This document shows, one piece after another, positions 18,125-26,576 of a stretch of DNA of 47,900 nucleotides (positions are counted from its first letter, which is position 1; the number at the start of each line of letters is the position of its first letter). A program made the position numbers and the translations under genes. The notes under the pieces are model-generated. The model was not told where the DNA came from and made no database searches. It saw only the letters and a program-made list of their open reading frames with translations. Source of the DNA: Lysinibacillus sp. FJAT-14745 (GTDB lineage Bacteria > Bacillota > Bacilli > Bacillales_A > Planococcaceae); contig NZ_LITM01000016.1 in assembly GCF_001275675.1 (NCBI RefSeq), positions 51,287 through 99,186 on the forward strand, in the 5' to 3' direction.

Positions 18125-18162
18125 GAAACTAAACGAGTGATTTTGTATCACGGTTTAGTTTC
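18125..18162 (-). terminator. trpP terminator
   Basis: GAAACTAAACgaGTGA and TCACgGTTTAGTTTC pair around a seven-base loop; on the minus strand the stem is followed by a T-rich run. It lies 47 bases after the trpP stop. Confidence 0.82.
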
Positions 18163-18208
18163 CTTTGAGATAAACGTGCATTTTCTAAACTTATGCACCT
18201 TTTAGAAG

Positions 18209-18739
18209 TTAAATTGAAATAGCTGTTTGGAATTTAGAACGTTTGACTAATTTTGCAACTATAGGATAAATAATTGCAAAAGCAATAACATTAAATGCTA
18301 CAGCAGGTAATACAACGCCTACAAACAGAACAGCGAATGTTGCACCAACATTTGCATTGAATACAAAAAGTGCCACTGCTAAAAAGACAATTCCAGATAA
18401 AATTGTTCCTAAACCAACTAAGACAGCAGATACTGCGAAATTGCTTGCCAATTTTTTCAATATCATGAAGGCAGCTAAAAAGACAAAGCCTGTTACTGCT
18501 TTATCGATCATATTTGGAACAAGGCCAGCTGGAAACGTTGTAAATAATCCTGAAAGTACACCTGTTGCTAAAGAAAGTAAGAACGTTTCTTTAATAGTAG
18601 GGAACAATAAAATGCCAATAAACATCATCGTTAGCATGAAATCAGGCTTCATGCCGTTTACCATACCTGGTGTGACCACATAAAGGGTAGCACCAACACC
18701 AACTAAAAGTGCCATTAATACTAAATTCTTTGTATTCAT
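18209..18739 (-). CDS. trpP: Tryptophan transporter TrpP
   Basis: A 176-residue integral membrane protein with about five or six hydrophobic segments, matching B. subtilis TrpP/YhaG (172 residues). Recognisable blocks are GMKPDFMLTMMFIGILLFP, FPAGLVPNMIDKAV, GTILSGIVFLAVAL and VLPAVAFNVIAFAIIYPIV. It imports tryptophan across the cell membrane. The ATG at 18739 uses the ribosome site GAGGAGAG. That site is embedded in a run of regularly spaced (G/T)AG triplets, so translation is probably blocked by tryptophan-bound TRAP. Position between yhaH and hit agrees with B. subtilis; serC, present there, is absent here. Confidence 0.94.
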   Translation of the reverse strand: MNTKNLVLMALLVGVGATLYVVTPGMVNGMKPDFMLTMMFIGILLFPTIKETFLLSLATGVLSGLFTTFPAGLVPNMIDKAVTGFVFLAAFMILKKLASNFAVSAVLVGLGTILSGIVFLAVALFVFNANVGATFAVLFVGVVLPAVAFNVIAFAIIYPIVAKLVKRSKFQTAISI

Positions 18740-18741
18740 TT

Positions 18742-18764
18742 CTAATCTCTCCTCGACTATGCTA
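18742..18764 (-). promoter_or_regulatory. TRAP-type binding site over the trpP ribosome site
   Basis: Reading the minus strand toward the start: TAG-ca-TAG-tc-GAG-ga-GAG-at-TAG-aa-ATG. These are five (G/T)AG triplets, each separated by exactly two bases, covering the Shine-Dalgarno GAGGAGAG. An AAG two bases upstream (18767-18769) and two more triplets near 18776-18781 could extend it. TRAP binds such triplet repeats and blocks trpP translation in B. subtilis. Confidence 0.75.
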
Positions 18765-18883
18765 ATCTTTTTTGTCTCCTAACGTGTCCTCATGACCGTT
18801 AGCGAAACTTATTTGTGATTGTACGCTATAAATTTGAAAATTGCAATAGACAATTCTGATAATTCGAGTGGTCAGAACATCGA

Positions 18884-19300
18884 TTATTTAAGGTTAGCTT
18901 TAATGCTTTCCGCAACTTCAGTTAATTGCTCTGATGAATATTTTTGTGTTTGCCAAATTAAGCCCAAGCCTTCTTTTTCATCGTAACGAGGAATAAAATG
19001 TAAGTGATAGTGGAAAACAGTTTGTCCAGCTGCAGCACCATTATTATTAATGGTATTCAGTCCAATTGGATTAAAAGCAGCCTTAATAGCATTTGCAATT
19101 TTCGGTGCTACTGCATATAAATTACGAGCTACATCCTCAGGCATTTCGAATATGTCTTTACAGTGATGTTTAGGAATTAATAGTGTATGACCTTTTGCCA
19201 CGGGCGAAATGTCAGTAAATGCATAGACATGCTCGTCTTCATAAATTTTTGTACTTGGAATAGATCCATCAATGATTTTGCAAAATAGGCAATCGCTCAT
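18884..19300 (-). CDS. hit: HIT-family nucleotide-binding protein
   Basis: A 138-residue histidine-triad protein, a nucleotidyl hydrolase/transferase acting on purine nucleotide conjugates in the cytoplasm. The catalytic triad HYHLHFIPR is near residues 98-106, and the N-terminal CxxC (CLFCKI) matches zinc-containing members. AAGGAGG precedes the ATG at 19300. It is divergent from ecsA, as in B. subtilis. Confidence 0.95.
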   Translation of the reverse strand: MSDCLFCKIIDGSIPSTKIYEDEHVYAFTDISPVAKGHTLLIPKHHCKDIFEMPEDVARNLYAVAPKIANAIKAAFNPIGLNTINNNGAAAGQTVFHYHLHFIPRYDEKEGLGLIWQTQKYSSEQLTEVAESIKANLK

Positions 19301-19404
19301 TTGAAAATTCCTCCTTATTTTATATGTAAGTACATTCTATCATACTCATAACTGTATCATTTGCTAATTTTTGATAAAATATAAACTAGAAGAGGAGTGA
19401 GGGC

Positions 19405-20154
19405 ATGACGGTATTAGAGGTACAACATGTGACAGGTGGTTATACAAGAAAGCCTGTTATTAAAGATTTATCATTTACGATTGGAAAAGGAGAGCTTGTT
19501 GGCTTAATAGGCTTGAACGGCGCTGGTAAAAGTACAACGATCAAGCATATCATCGGAACAATGCTTCCAAAAGAAGGAGACATTCGTTTAAATGGTGTGA
19601 CGTTAAAGGAAAATACAGACAAGTATCGTACGGCATTTTCCTATATTCCTGAAACACCTGTATTATACGATGAGCTAACATTACGTGAACATTTAGAATT
19701 AACCGCAATGGCTTACGGTCTTGATGAAGCAACACTTGCAGCTCGTTCACAAATATTATTAAAAGAATTTCGAATGGAAAAGAGACTTAATTGGTTCCCT
19801 TCGCATTTCTCAAAGGGGATGCGTCAAAAGGTTATGATTATGTGTGCCTTTTTAGTCAATCCAAGTCTTTACATTATTGATGAACCTTTTGTGGGGCTTG
19901 ATCCACTTGGGATTCAATCATTGCTTGATCAGATGGATGAAAAGAAAAAAGAGGGCGCCTCTATATTAATGTCCACGCACATTTTATCGACCGCAGAAAA
20001 GCATTGTGACCGCATCATTTTATTGCATGAAGGACGTGTGCGAGCACAAGGAACAATGGAGGATTTACGCAAGGCATTTGCGATGCCACATGCGACATTG
20101 GATGATTTATATATTGCCATGACAAAGGAGCGCGACCATGAAGAACTTGCGTGA
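19405..20154 (+). CDS. ecsA: ABC transporter ATP-binding protein EcsA
   Basis: A 249-residue ATPase subunit. Walker A (GLNGAGKST) is near residue 37, the Q-loop follows (AFSYIPE), the signature is FSKGMRQK near 137, Walker B is LYIIDEP near 156, and the H-loop is MSTHIL. With EcsB it forms the Ecs transporter, which in Bacillus affects protein secretion, competence and intramembrane proteolysis. GAGGAGTGAG lies before the ATG at 19405. The gene overlaps ecsB by 17 bases. The ecsC gene that follows in B. subtilis is missing. Confidence 0.95.
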   Translation: MTVLEVQHVTGGYTRKPVIKDLSFTIGKGELVGLIGLNGAGKSTTIKHIIGTMLPKEGDIRLNGVTLKENTDKYRTAFSYIPETPVLYDELTLREHLELTAMAYGLDEATLAARSQILLKEFRMEKRLNWFPSHFSKGMRQKVMIMCAFLVNPSLYIIDEPFVGLDPLGIQSLLDQMDEKKKEGASILMSTHILSTAEKHCDRIILLHEGRVRAQGTMEDLRKAFAMPHATLDDLYIAMTKERDHEELA

Positions 20155-21322
20155 TGTATGGTCCTCTCGCTTCATGCACTATATAGGTGAAGTACAAAAA
20201 TATATGCGATTTATTTTTACAGGGCATTTAGCGATTGTACTAGTATTTCTTATCGGAGCAGGGGGCTATCAATATAGTGAATGGCTGAAAATTGTACAGT
20301 CTGATTTTCCGGCAGAAGTATTAATCGCAGTGTTTGTGGGGATTTTACTTGCATTTAGTCGTCCAACTTCACTTTTGAGAGAGCCAGACCAAGTGTATTT
20401 ATTACCTTTAGAATCAAAAATGTCACAGTATTTTAAAAAGGCGTTAGCGTGGACATTTTGGTCACAGGTATGGATTGTGGCAATTGTTTATATTGTTAGT
20501 ATCCCTTTACTAAAGGCTGTTACTGAATTAACAACATTTGAAATTTGGTCAGTGTTTTTACTTATTATTATATTGAAGTATTTGAGCGTTCAGGGTGAAT
20601 TTAGTTATCGTTATAGTGAACGTGGTCAAATGATTTGGGTGGACAAGCTAATTCGAGCTGTTATCTTTAGTGTTGCTGTGTACATGGGGCTCAATATGCA
20701 ACTCATCTTAGCACTTGTTGCTGTTGTTATTGGCTGTGTGTATATTGTTATATTTAAGAAAAAATGTGCGGGTGAGCCTGTCCCATACGAGCATTTTGTG
20801 AAGCTGGAACAAAATCGCATGATGAGTTTCTATCGTTTCGCTAATTATTTCACAGACGTTCCGCATTTACGTGGTAGCATCCGTCGTCGTGGTTGGCTTG
20901 ACTGGCTTTACAAATCTGTGCCATACAACAAGGGCAATGCTCAAAAGTACTTGGTGTTCCGTACATTCGTCCGAACAGATGATCATTTTTATTTATGGCT
21001 CCGATTAACAGTGATTTCAGCTGTTATTGCAGCCTTTGTAGATATCCCAGTCGTTACATGGATTGTTGCAGGTGCATTAAGTTTTGCGACAACCATTCAA
21101 TTAAAGCAGGCTTTATTATCCAGCGGTGAATTCCGTATGGACATGCTGTATCCTTTACCTGATGAAGCTCGCAAGGTAGCAGTCAATCAAATTGTGCGTC
21201 TTGCGATGATCACTCAAGCTATTATAGTTGGTCTATGTGGTATCACACAGCCAATGTTTTATGTAATCTTTATTATCATACTAGTTGTAAGTGAATTGAC
21301 TGCTAAGGTCTCAAAATCTTGA
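20138..21322 (+). CDS. ecsB: ABC transporter permease EcsB
   Basis: A 394-residue membrane protein, the permease partner of EcsA. Hydrophobic segments lie near residues 25-45, 60-75, 105-150, 170-205 and in the last 110 residues. The short central hydrophilic loop carries RRRGWLDWLYKSVPYNKGNAQKY. The ATG at 20138 has AAAGGAG seven bases upstream, inside the ecsA coding end, so the two are co-translated. A terminator hairpin follows 11 bases after the stop. Identity rests on position and on resemblance to the EcsB family. Confidence 0.93.
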   Translation: MKNLRDVWSSRFMHYIGEVQKYMRFIFTGHLAIVLVFLIGAGGYQYSEWLKIVQSDFPAEVLIAVFVGILLAFSRPTSLLREPDQVYLLPLESKMSQYFKKALAWTFWSQVWIVAIVYIVSIPLLKAVTELTTFEIWSVFLLIIILKYLSVQGEFSYRYSERGQMIWVDKLIRAVIFSVAVYMGLNMQLILALVAVVIGCVYIVIFKKKCAGEPVPYEHFVKLEQNRMMSFYRFANYFTDVPHLRGSIRRRGWLDWLYKSVPYNKGNAQKYLVFRTFVRTDDHFYLWLRLTVISAVIAAFVDIPVVTWIVAGALSFATTIQLKQALLSSGEFRMDMLYPLPDEARKVAVNQIVRLAMITQAIIVGLCGITQPMFYVIFIIILVVSELTAKVSKS

Positions 21323-21333
21323 TAATGAAATCA

Positions 21334-21375
21334 AAAGCTCATTTCTCCGATAAAAGAATTGGAGAAATGAGCTTT
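21334..21375. terminator. Bidirectional terminator between ecsB and yhaA
   Basis: AAAGCTCATTTCTCC and GGAGAAATGAGCTTT form a perfect 15-bp stem with a T-rich tail on the right and A-rich sequence on the left. The two genes are convergent. Confidence 0.85.
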
Positions 21376-21380
21376 ATTTT

Positions 21381-22541
21381 TTATTCAACAAATTGATAGT
21401 CTAGTGCTGCTGTTAATAATACCTTTGCAGCAATGAGCATGCCTTTTTCATCTATATCGAATTTTGGATGATGATGTGGTGCATATTCAGTTGGTTCGGC
21501 TCCAGTAAAGAAGAATGTACCTGGCTTTTCTTCTAAATAGTAAGAGAAATCTTCAGCCCCCATAGTAGCTTCAACCTCAGCAACATCACAAATATCCTGT
21601 GCGATAGTACGCACAAATAATGTTTCCTTCTCATGATTGACAACTGCAGGGTAGCCACGACGATAATCAAGCTCAATTGTACAATCATGTGCAATTTCTG
21701 TACCTTGGATAACCCGTTTAAACTCACGCTCCATCGTTTCACGAACATCCTTATCAAATGTTCGAATCGTGCCATTTAAATAGGCTGTATCGGCAATAAT
21801 ATTGTCAGCATTAGATGCTACGAATGAACCAACCGATAACACAGCCGATTCGATTGGGTCAACACGACGTGCGACAAGTTGTTGTAAATTCATAACGAGC
21901 TGAGAGCCAATAACGATGGCATCCTTTGTTTGATGCGGATGAGCACCATGCCCACCCTGACCTTGGATTTTTATTTCAAAACTATCAACAGCGGCCATCA
22001 TCGGCCCTACGCGGTAGCCAATCATGCCTGTCGGATGGTTGGAAGATAGATGAGTACCAAAAATAGCATCGACGCCATTCAAAGCTCCAGCCTGTACCAT
22101 CCCAATTGCTCCACCTGGATCGACTTCTTCAGCATGCTGATGAATTAGTACATATTGTCCTGCTAATTCATCGCGCATTTCCCACAATAGTTTACCGATA
22201 ATTAACAAAGTAGCTGTATGCCCATCATGCCCGCAAGCATGCATAACGCCAGACACAGTTGATTTGTATGGTACGTCTTTTTCATCTTGTATAGGCAGTG
22301 CATCAAAGTCTGCGCGTAAGGCAATCGTTTTGCCAGGCTTGCTTCCTTTAATGCGGGCAATTAAACCGTAGCCACTGACATTCGCTTCAAGCGGTACGCC
22401 CAGATTTTTATAAAATTGAATAATATAGTTAGCAGTTTCTTGCTCCTGGAAGCTCAGCTCCGGATGCATATGTAGATGACGGCGAATCGCCACCATTTCA
22501 TCATAATGGGCATCAATCTTTTCAAGTAAATGTTGGTTCAA
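21381..22541 (-). CDS. yhaA: M20-family amidohydrolase (YhaA-like)
   Basis: A 386-residue metallopeptidase of the N-acyl-amino-acid amidohydrolase / hippurate hydrolase group. Zinc-ligand motifs are HACGHDGHTA (near 97-106), HQHAEEVDPGG (near 130) and the C-terminal HHHPKFDID. It would release acyl groups from N-acylated amino acids or peptides in the cytoplasm; the substrate is unknown. The start is a TTG at 22541, seven bases after GGAGG; this gives the canonical short N-terminus of the family. Position after ecsB matches yhaA of B. subtilis. Upstream it faces the largest repeat array in the window. Confidence 0.9.
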   Translation of the reverse strand: MNQHLLEKIDAHYDEMVAIRRHLHMHPELSFQEQETANYIIQFYKNLGVPLEANVSGYGLIARIKGSKPGKTIALRADFDALPIQDEKDVPYKSTVSGVMHACGHDGHTATLLIIGKLLWEMRDELAGQYVLIHQHAEEVDPGGAIGMVQAGALNGVDAIFGTHLSSNHPTGMIGYRVGPMMAAVDSFEIKIQGQGGHGAHPHQTKDAIVIGSQLVMNLQQLVARRVDPIESAVLSVGSFVASNADNIIADTAYLNGTIRTFDKDVRETMEREFKRVIQGTEIAHDCTIELDYRRGYPAVVNHEKETLFVRTIAQDICDVAEVEATMGAEDFSYYLEEKPGTFFFTGAEPTEYAPHHHPKFDIDEKGMLIAAKVLLTAALDYQFVE

Positions 22542-22687
22542 AGTAAAACCTCCTTAAACAGATTATCCTATATTTTTATTAACAACATAATAGTTTCACT
22601 AACTGGATAAACAGCGGGTCAGCACTCCTCACCATAAAATATTCTTGGCAAGAGTAATAAATTCCGCGCGTCCTGGGAGAGGAAATG

Positions 22688-23668
22688 GATACCTGCGGAA
22701 GGGCAGTAATATCCGCGGAAGAGCAGTGAATACCCGCGAAACCGAGTAGAATACCCGCGGAAGAGCAGCGAATACCCGCGAAACCGAGTAGAATACCCGC
22801 GGAAGAACAGTGAATACTCGCGAAACCGAGGAGAATACCCGCGGAAGGGCGGCGAATACCCGCGAAACCGAGGATATTACCCGCGGAAGAGCAGTAAATA
22901 CCCGCGCCCCCGGAGAATATCCGCGGAAGAGCAGTAAATACCCGCGCCCCCGGAGAATATCCGCGGAAGAGCAGTAAATACCCGCGAAACCGAGTAGAAT
23001 ACCCGCGGAAGAACAGTGAATACCCGCGAAACCGAGTAGAATACCCGCGGAAGGGCAGCGAATACCCGCGAAACCGAGGAGAATACCCGCGGAAGAACAG
23101 CGAATACCCGCGAAACCGAGGAGAATACCCGCGGAAGGGCAGTAAATACCCGCGAAACCGAGTAGAATACCCGCGGAAGAACAGTGAATACCCGCGAAAC
23201 CGAGTAGAATACCCGCGGAAGAGCAGTAAATACCCGCGAAACCGAGTAGAATACCCGGGGAAGAGCAGTAAATACCCGCGAAACTGAGTAGAATACCCGC
23301 GGAAGGGCAGTGAATACCCGCGCCCTCGGAGAATACCCGCGGAAGAACAGCGAATACCCGCGCCCCCGGAGAAATCCGCGGAAGAACAGTGAATACCCGC
23401 GAAACTGAGTAGAATACCCGTGGAAGAACAGCGAATACCCGCGAAACCGAGTAGAATACCCGCGGAAGGGCAGTGAATACCCGCGAAACCGAGTAGAATA
23501 CCCGCGAAACTGAGTAGAATACCCGCGGAAGGGCAGTGAATACCCGCGCCCTCGGAGAATACCCGCGGAAGAACAGCGAGTACCCGCGCCCTCGGAGAAT
23601 ACCCGCGGAAGAACAACAAATACCCGCGCCCCCGGAAGAATACCCGGAAAGCTAGTGAATCCCTGCCC
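22688..23668. repeat. 21-bp tandem array B (AATACCCGCGG core), about 1 kb
   Basis: Roughly 46 units. Two 21-bp unit types mostly alternate: AATACCCGCGGAAGARCAGY and AATACCCGCGAAACCGAGTA, each plus one base. A third, shorter type, AATACCCGCGCCCCCGGAG, is interspersed. CCGCGG palindromes recur every 42 bp. Edges are degenerate (GGATACCTGCGG at left, AATACCCGGAAAGC at right). Because 21 is a multiple of three, open frames run through the whole array, including a 363-codon one on the minus strand, but none has a ribosome site. Confidence 0.95.
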
Positions 23669-23675
23669 ACCCTAA

Positions 23676-24194
23676 CTAAGCTTCGTTTTCTTCTTTTGGA
23701 GCAGCGCTATAGGTTGTAACATAGGAAGCTGCTGAGAACATGTTTTGCTGATTCACACCAGTTGGTTCTTTACGTTCGGCATGTGCTGATGCAAAGGCCT
23801 TTGAGCTCTTCCATGCTTCGAATGAATGAGGACCGTTCCATTGTGTCATGACGATGTATGTTTCACTATTTATTGGACGAAGTAGTCGGAATGCTACGAA
23901 GCCTGGTTCATCTTCAATAGCACGTGCTCGATTTAAAAAGCGATGTTCAAAAACTGGTCGACCTTCATCTGTAACGGGAATATTGTTGAATACAAAGAAG
24001 CCACGTTCTTCTAAATCATTTACTGAATCTAGCACTTCAAATTTACGTGGTGTGGCAAAGACAGATTTTCTTTCGGTTTCATGTATAAGCACAGAGTTTC
24101 CTTCTCCGTGTATTAAAATCATTGCCTCGTTTGGATATTTATTCTTTAGTTGTTCTAAAAAATCACCTGTACCAGAAGTTAAATAAATATACAT
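23676..24194 (-). CDS. hmoB: Haem-degrading monooxygenase HmoB
   Basis: A 172-residue protein matching the HmoB (YhgC) group. An N-terminal extension of about 60 residues precedes an antibiotic-biosynthesis-monooxygenase (ABM) domain (about 65-165), seen in VFNNIPVTDEGRPVFEHRFL, PGFVAFRLLRP and TYIVMTQWNGPHSFEAW. Such enzymes open the haem ring to release iron. It stands divergently from hemE, as yhgC does near the hem genes of B. subtilis; pbpF, present there, is absent. AAGGAGG precedes the ATG at 24194, with a good promoter further upstream. Confidence 0.88.
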   Translation of the reverse strand: MYIYLTSGTGDFLEQLKNKYPNEAMILIHGEGNSVLIHETERKSVFATPRKFEVLDSVNDLEERGFFVFNNIPVTDEGRPVFEHRFLNRARAIEDEPGFVAFRLLRPINSETYIVMTQWNGPHSFEAWKSSKAFASAHAERKEPTGVNQQNMFSAASYVTTYSAAPKEENEA

Positions 24195-24241
24195 AAAATT
24201 GACCTCCTTATGGATTTTCGTACTATAGCGTGATTATCTCC

Positions 24242-24270
24242 ATTAAAATGAAAGTCTATAGCTTTGTCAA
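24242..24270 (-). promoter_or_regulatory. hmoB promoter candidate
   Basis: On the minus strand, TTGACA (24270-24265) is followed after 17 bases by TTTAAT (24247-24242), about 48 bases ahead of the hmoB start. Confidence 0.55.
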
Positions 24271-24348
24271 AAAGAAATCCCTTAGAAAGAACAATTTTAT
24301 GACATTTCCCTATGAAAACTATACAATAACAGAGGAAGCGTTTACTAT

Positions 24349-24363
24349 TGAAAACGGATATCA
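24349..24363. promoter_or_regulatory. Weak Fur-box-like inverted repeat
   Basis: TGAAAACGGATATCA matches 10 of the 14 arm positions of the 7-1-7 Fur consensus TGATAATNATTATCA. It lies between divergent hmoB and hemE, about 60 bases before hemE. The match is modest. Confidence 0.3.
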
Positions 24364-24426
24364 ATAATAACGAAATAAACAAAAGAATTTTACGATATGA
24401 ATTTTATTGAGGGGAAGGAATTATTC

Positions 24427-25476
24427 ATGACAACTTTTAATGATACTCTTCTACGTGCTGCACGAGGAGAAAGAACGGAACATACACCAGTTTGGTATAT
24501 GCGACAAGCAGGACGCTCTCAGCCTGAATATCGTGCGATTAAAGAAAAGTATTCTTTAGAGGAAATAACACTTCAACCTGAGCTATGTGCATATGTAACA
24601 CGATTGCCAGTAGAAAATTACAATGTTGATGCGGCAATTTTATACAAAGATATAGTAACTCCACTCCCTGGTATTGGGGTAGATGTAAAAATCAAAGCAG
24701 GCGTAGGTCCTGTCATTTCAAATCCTATTCGCTCAATCGCTGATATAGAAAAATTAGGCGAATTCAATGCGAAAGAACATACACCGTACGTTTTAGAAAC
24801 GATAAAAATGTTATCAGAGGAACAATTGAATGTACCTCTAATCGGCTTTGCAGGTGCGCCATTTACTCTTGCAAGCTATATGATTGAAGGTGGTCCTTCA
24901 AGAAACTATAATAAAACAAAGTCATTTATGGTATCAGAGCCTCAAGCTTGGTTTGCATTAATGGACAAGTTAGCTGACATGATTATTTCTGATATTTCTG
25001 CTCAAGTAGAAGCGGGGGCAAAAGCTATCCAAATATTTGACTCTTGGGTCGGTGCTTTAAATGTTGAAGACTATCGTGTTTTCATTAAACCGATTATGAC
25101 ACGTATTTTTGCGGAGCTGAGAAAAGAAAATGTGCCACTTATTCAGTTTGGCGTCGGTGCAAGTCATTTAGCGAAAGAGTGGAATGATTTACCGGTTGAT
25201 GTTGTTGGCTTAGATTGGCGTTTACCAATTAAAGAAGCACGTGCAAACGGTATAACTAAACCCGTACAAGGTAATTTAGATCCATCACTATTACTTGCGG
25301 ACTGGTCAATTATTGAAAAACGCACGAAAGATATTATCGATCAAGGCTTAGAAATGCCAGGGCATATCTTTAACCTAGGTCATGGTGTATTCCCAGAGGT
25401 AGACCCAGCGGTGTTAAAACGTTTAACAGCTCTTGTTCATGAGTATAGCGCTCAACAAATCCAAGCACGTTCTTAA
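24427..25476 (+). CDS. hemE: Uroporphyrinogen decarboxylase
   Basis: A 349-residue enzyme that removes four carboxyl groups from uroporphyrinogen III to give coproporphyrinogen III. Family blocks: [11 protein letters not shown] near residue 20, with the substrate-binding arginines; [17 protein letters not shown] near 142; and [12 protein letters not shown] near the end. The start at 24427 is set by GAGGGGAAGG upstream; an in-frame ATG ten codons earlier lies ahead of that site. Length fits B. subtilis HemE (353). It starts the haem gene group, but a terminator hairpin separates it from hemH. Confidence 0.97.
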   Translation: MTTFNDTLLRAARGERTEHTPVWYMRQAGRSQPEYRAIKEKYSLEEITLQPELCAYVTRLPVENYNVDAAILYKDIVTPLPGIGVDVKIKAGVGPVISNPIRSIADIEKLGEFNAKEHTPYVLETIKMLSEEQLNVPLIGFAGAPFTLASYMIEGGPSRNYNKTKSFMVSEPQAWFALMDKLADMIISDISAQVEAGAKAIQIFDSWVGALNVEDYRVFIKPIMTRIFAELRKENVPLIQFGVGASHLAKEWNDLPVDVVGLDWRLPIKEARANGITKPVQGNLDPSLLLADWSIIEKRTKDIIDQGLEMPGHIFNLGHGVFPEVDPAVLKRLTALVHEYSAQQIQARS

Positions 25477-25549
25477 TGTAGAAGTGAACAAGATATAAAT
25501 TTTCATATTCTTTTCTAGAATGATATCTCGATTTCATCCTAGAAAGGGT

Positions 25550-25583
25550 GCTGTCCAACCTAATGAATTGGACAGCTTCTTTT
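25550..25583 (+). terminator. Terminator between hemE and hemH
   Basis: GCTGTCCAA and TTGGACAGC form a 9-bp perfect stem followed by TTCTTTTTG. It implies partial or complete uncoupling of hemE from hemHY. Confidence 0.8.
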
Positions 25584-25641
25584 TGTCACATACTGTACGA
25601 TTAAAGATATATTTAACTATTATTTAGAGGTGAAAAGGTTA

Positions 25642-26562
25642 ATGAAAGAAGTTAAAGGCTTATTAGTTATGGCATACGGAACACCCTACAAAGAAGAAGA
25701 CATCGAACCTTACTATACGCATATTCGCCACGGTCGCAAACCTTCAGAAGAGCATTTAGAAGATTTACGCAGTCGTTATGAAGCGATCGGTGGATTATCG
25801 CCACTTGCTGCTGCTACGAAAGCGCAGGCTGAGGCTTTATGTGCACGTTTAAATGAAGTACAAGATAATGTGGAATACAAATTATTTATCGGATTAAAAC
25901 ATATTCACCCATTCATTGAAGATGCTGTAGAAGGAATGGTAGCGGAAGGTATTAAAGAAGCGGTTTCTATCGTATTAGCTCCTCACTTCTCAACATTCTC
26001 TATTAAATCATATAATGGTCGTGCAGCAGAAGCAGCTGGAGATCGATTAACAATTACTTCTGTAGAATCTTGGTATGATGAACCAAAATTCATTGAGTAT
26101 TGGAAAATCAAAGTGAATGAAACGTTTCATGCAATGTCTGATGAAGAACGTGAAAAAGCATGTTTAATCGTATCTGCACATTCACTTCCAGAGAAAATTA
26201 AAGAGCTGGGCGATCCATATGAAGATCAATTAATTGAGACGGCTCAACTAATCAAAGAAGCGACAGGTGTAAAGAATGTAGAAGTTGGCTGGCAGTCAGC
26301 AGGTCAAACACCTGAGCCATGGATTGGTCCAGATGTTCAGGACTTAACGCGTGAACTTTACGAGCAAAAGGGCTTCCGTTCATTCGTTTATACGCCAGTT
26401 GGCTTTGTAACAGAACATTTAGAAGTTTTATATGACAACGATTATGAATGTAAAGTTGTTTGTGATGAACTTGGCGCGAAATATTATCGTCCGGCAATGC
26501 CAAATACACACCCGTTATTTATCGATGCAATGGTGGATGCCATTCATAAAAAATTAAGCTAA
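25642..26562 (+). CDS. hemH: Coproporphyrin III ferrochelatase
   Basis: A 306-residue ferrochelatase; in Gram-positives this enzyme inserts iron into coproporphyrin III. Recognisable blocks include [20 protein letters not shown] at the N-terminus, [14 protein letters not shown] (metal-site histidine), SAHSLPEKI, and [17 protein letters not shown] with [11 protein letters not shown] (the conserved His/Glu region). The chosen ATG at 25642 is nine bases after AGAGGTG; a GTG four codons earlier overlaps that site. It is followed after 14 bases by hemY, so the two are co-transcribed. The product is a soluble monomer of typical length. Confidence 0.97.
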   Translation: MKEVKGLLVMAYGTPYKEEDIEPYYTHIRHGRKPSEEHLEDLRSRYEAIGGLSPLAAATKAQAEALCARLNEVQDNVEYKLFIGLKHIHPFIEDAVEGMVAEGIKEAVSIVLAPHFSTFSIKSYNGRAAEAAGDRLTITSVESWYDEPKFIEYWKIKVNETFHAMSDEEREKACLIVSAHSLPEKIKELGDPYEDQLIETAQLIKEATGVKNVEVGWQSAGQTPEPWIGPDVQDLTRELYEQKGFRSFVYTPVGFVTEHLEVLYDNDYECKVVCDELGAKYYRPAMPNTHPLFIDAMVDAIHKKLS

Positions 26563-26576
26563 GCGAAAAGAAAGTG

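Noticed and set aside
22579-23670. A 363-codon open frame on the minus strand with repeated RGYSTRF-like heptapeptides
   Set aside because: It lies wholly in the 21-bp array. Because 21 is a multiple of three, frames stay open by chance; there is no ribosome site and every frame gives similar heptads.
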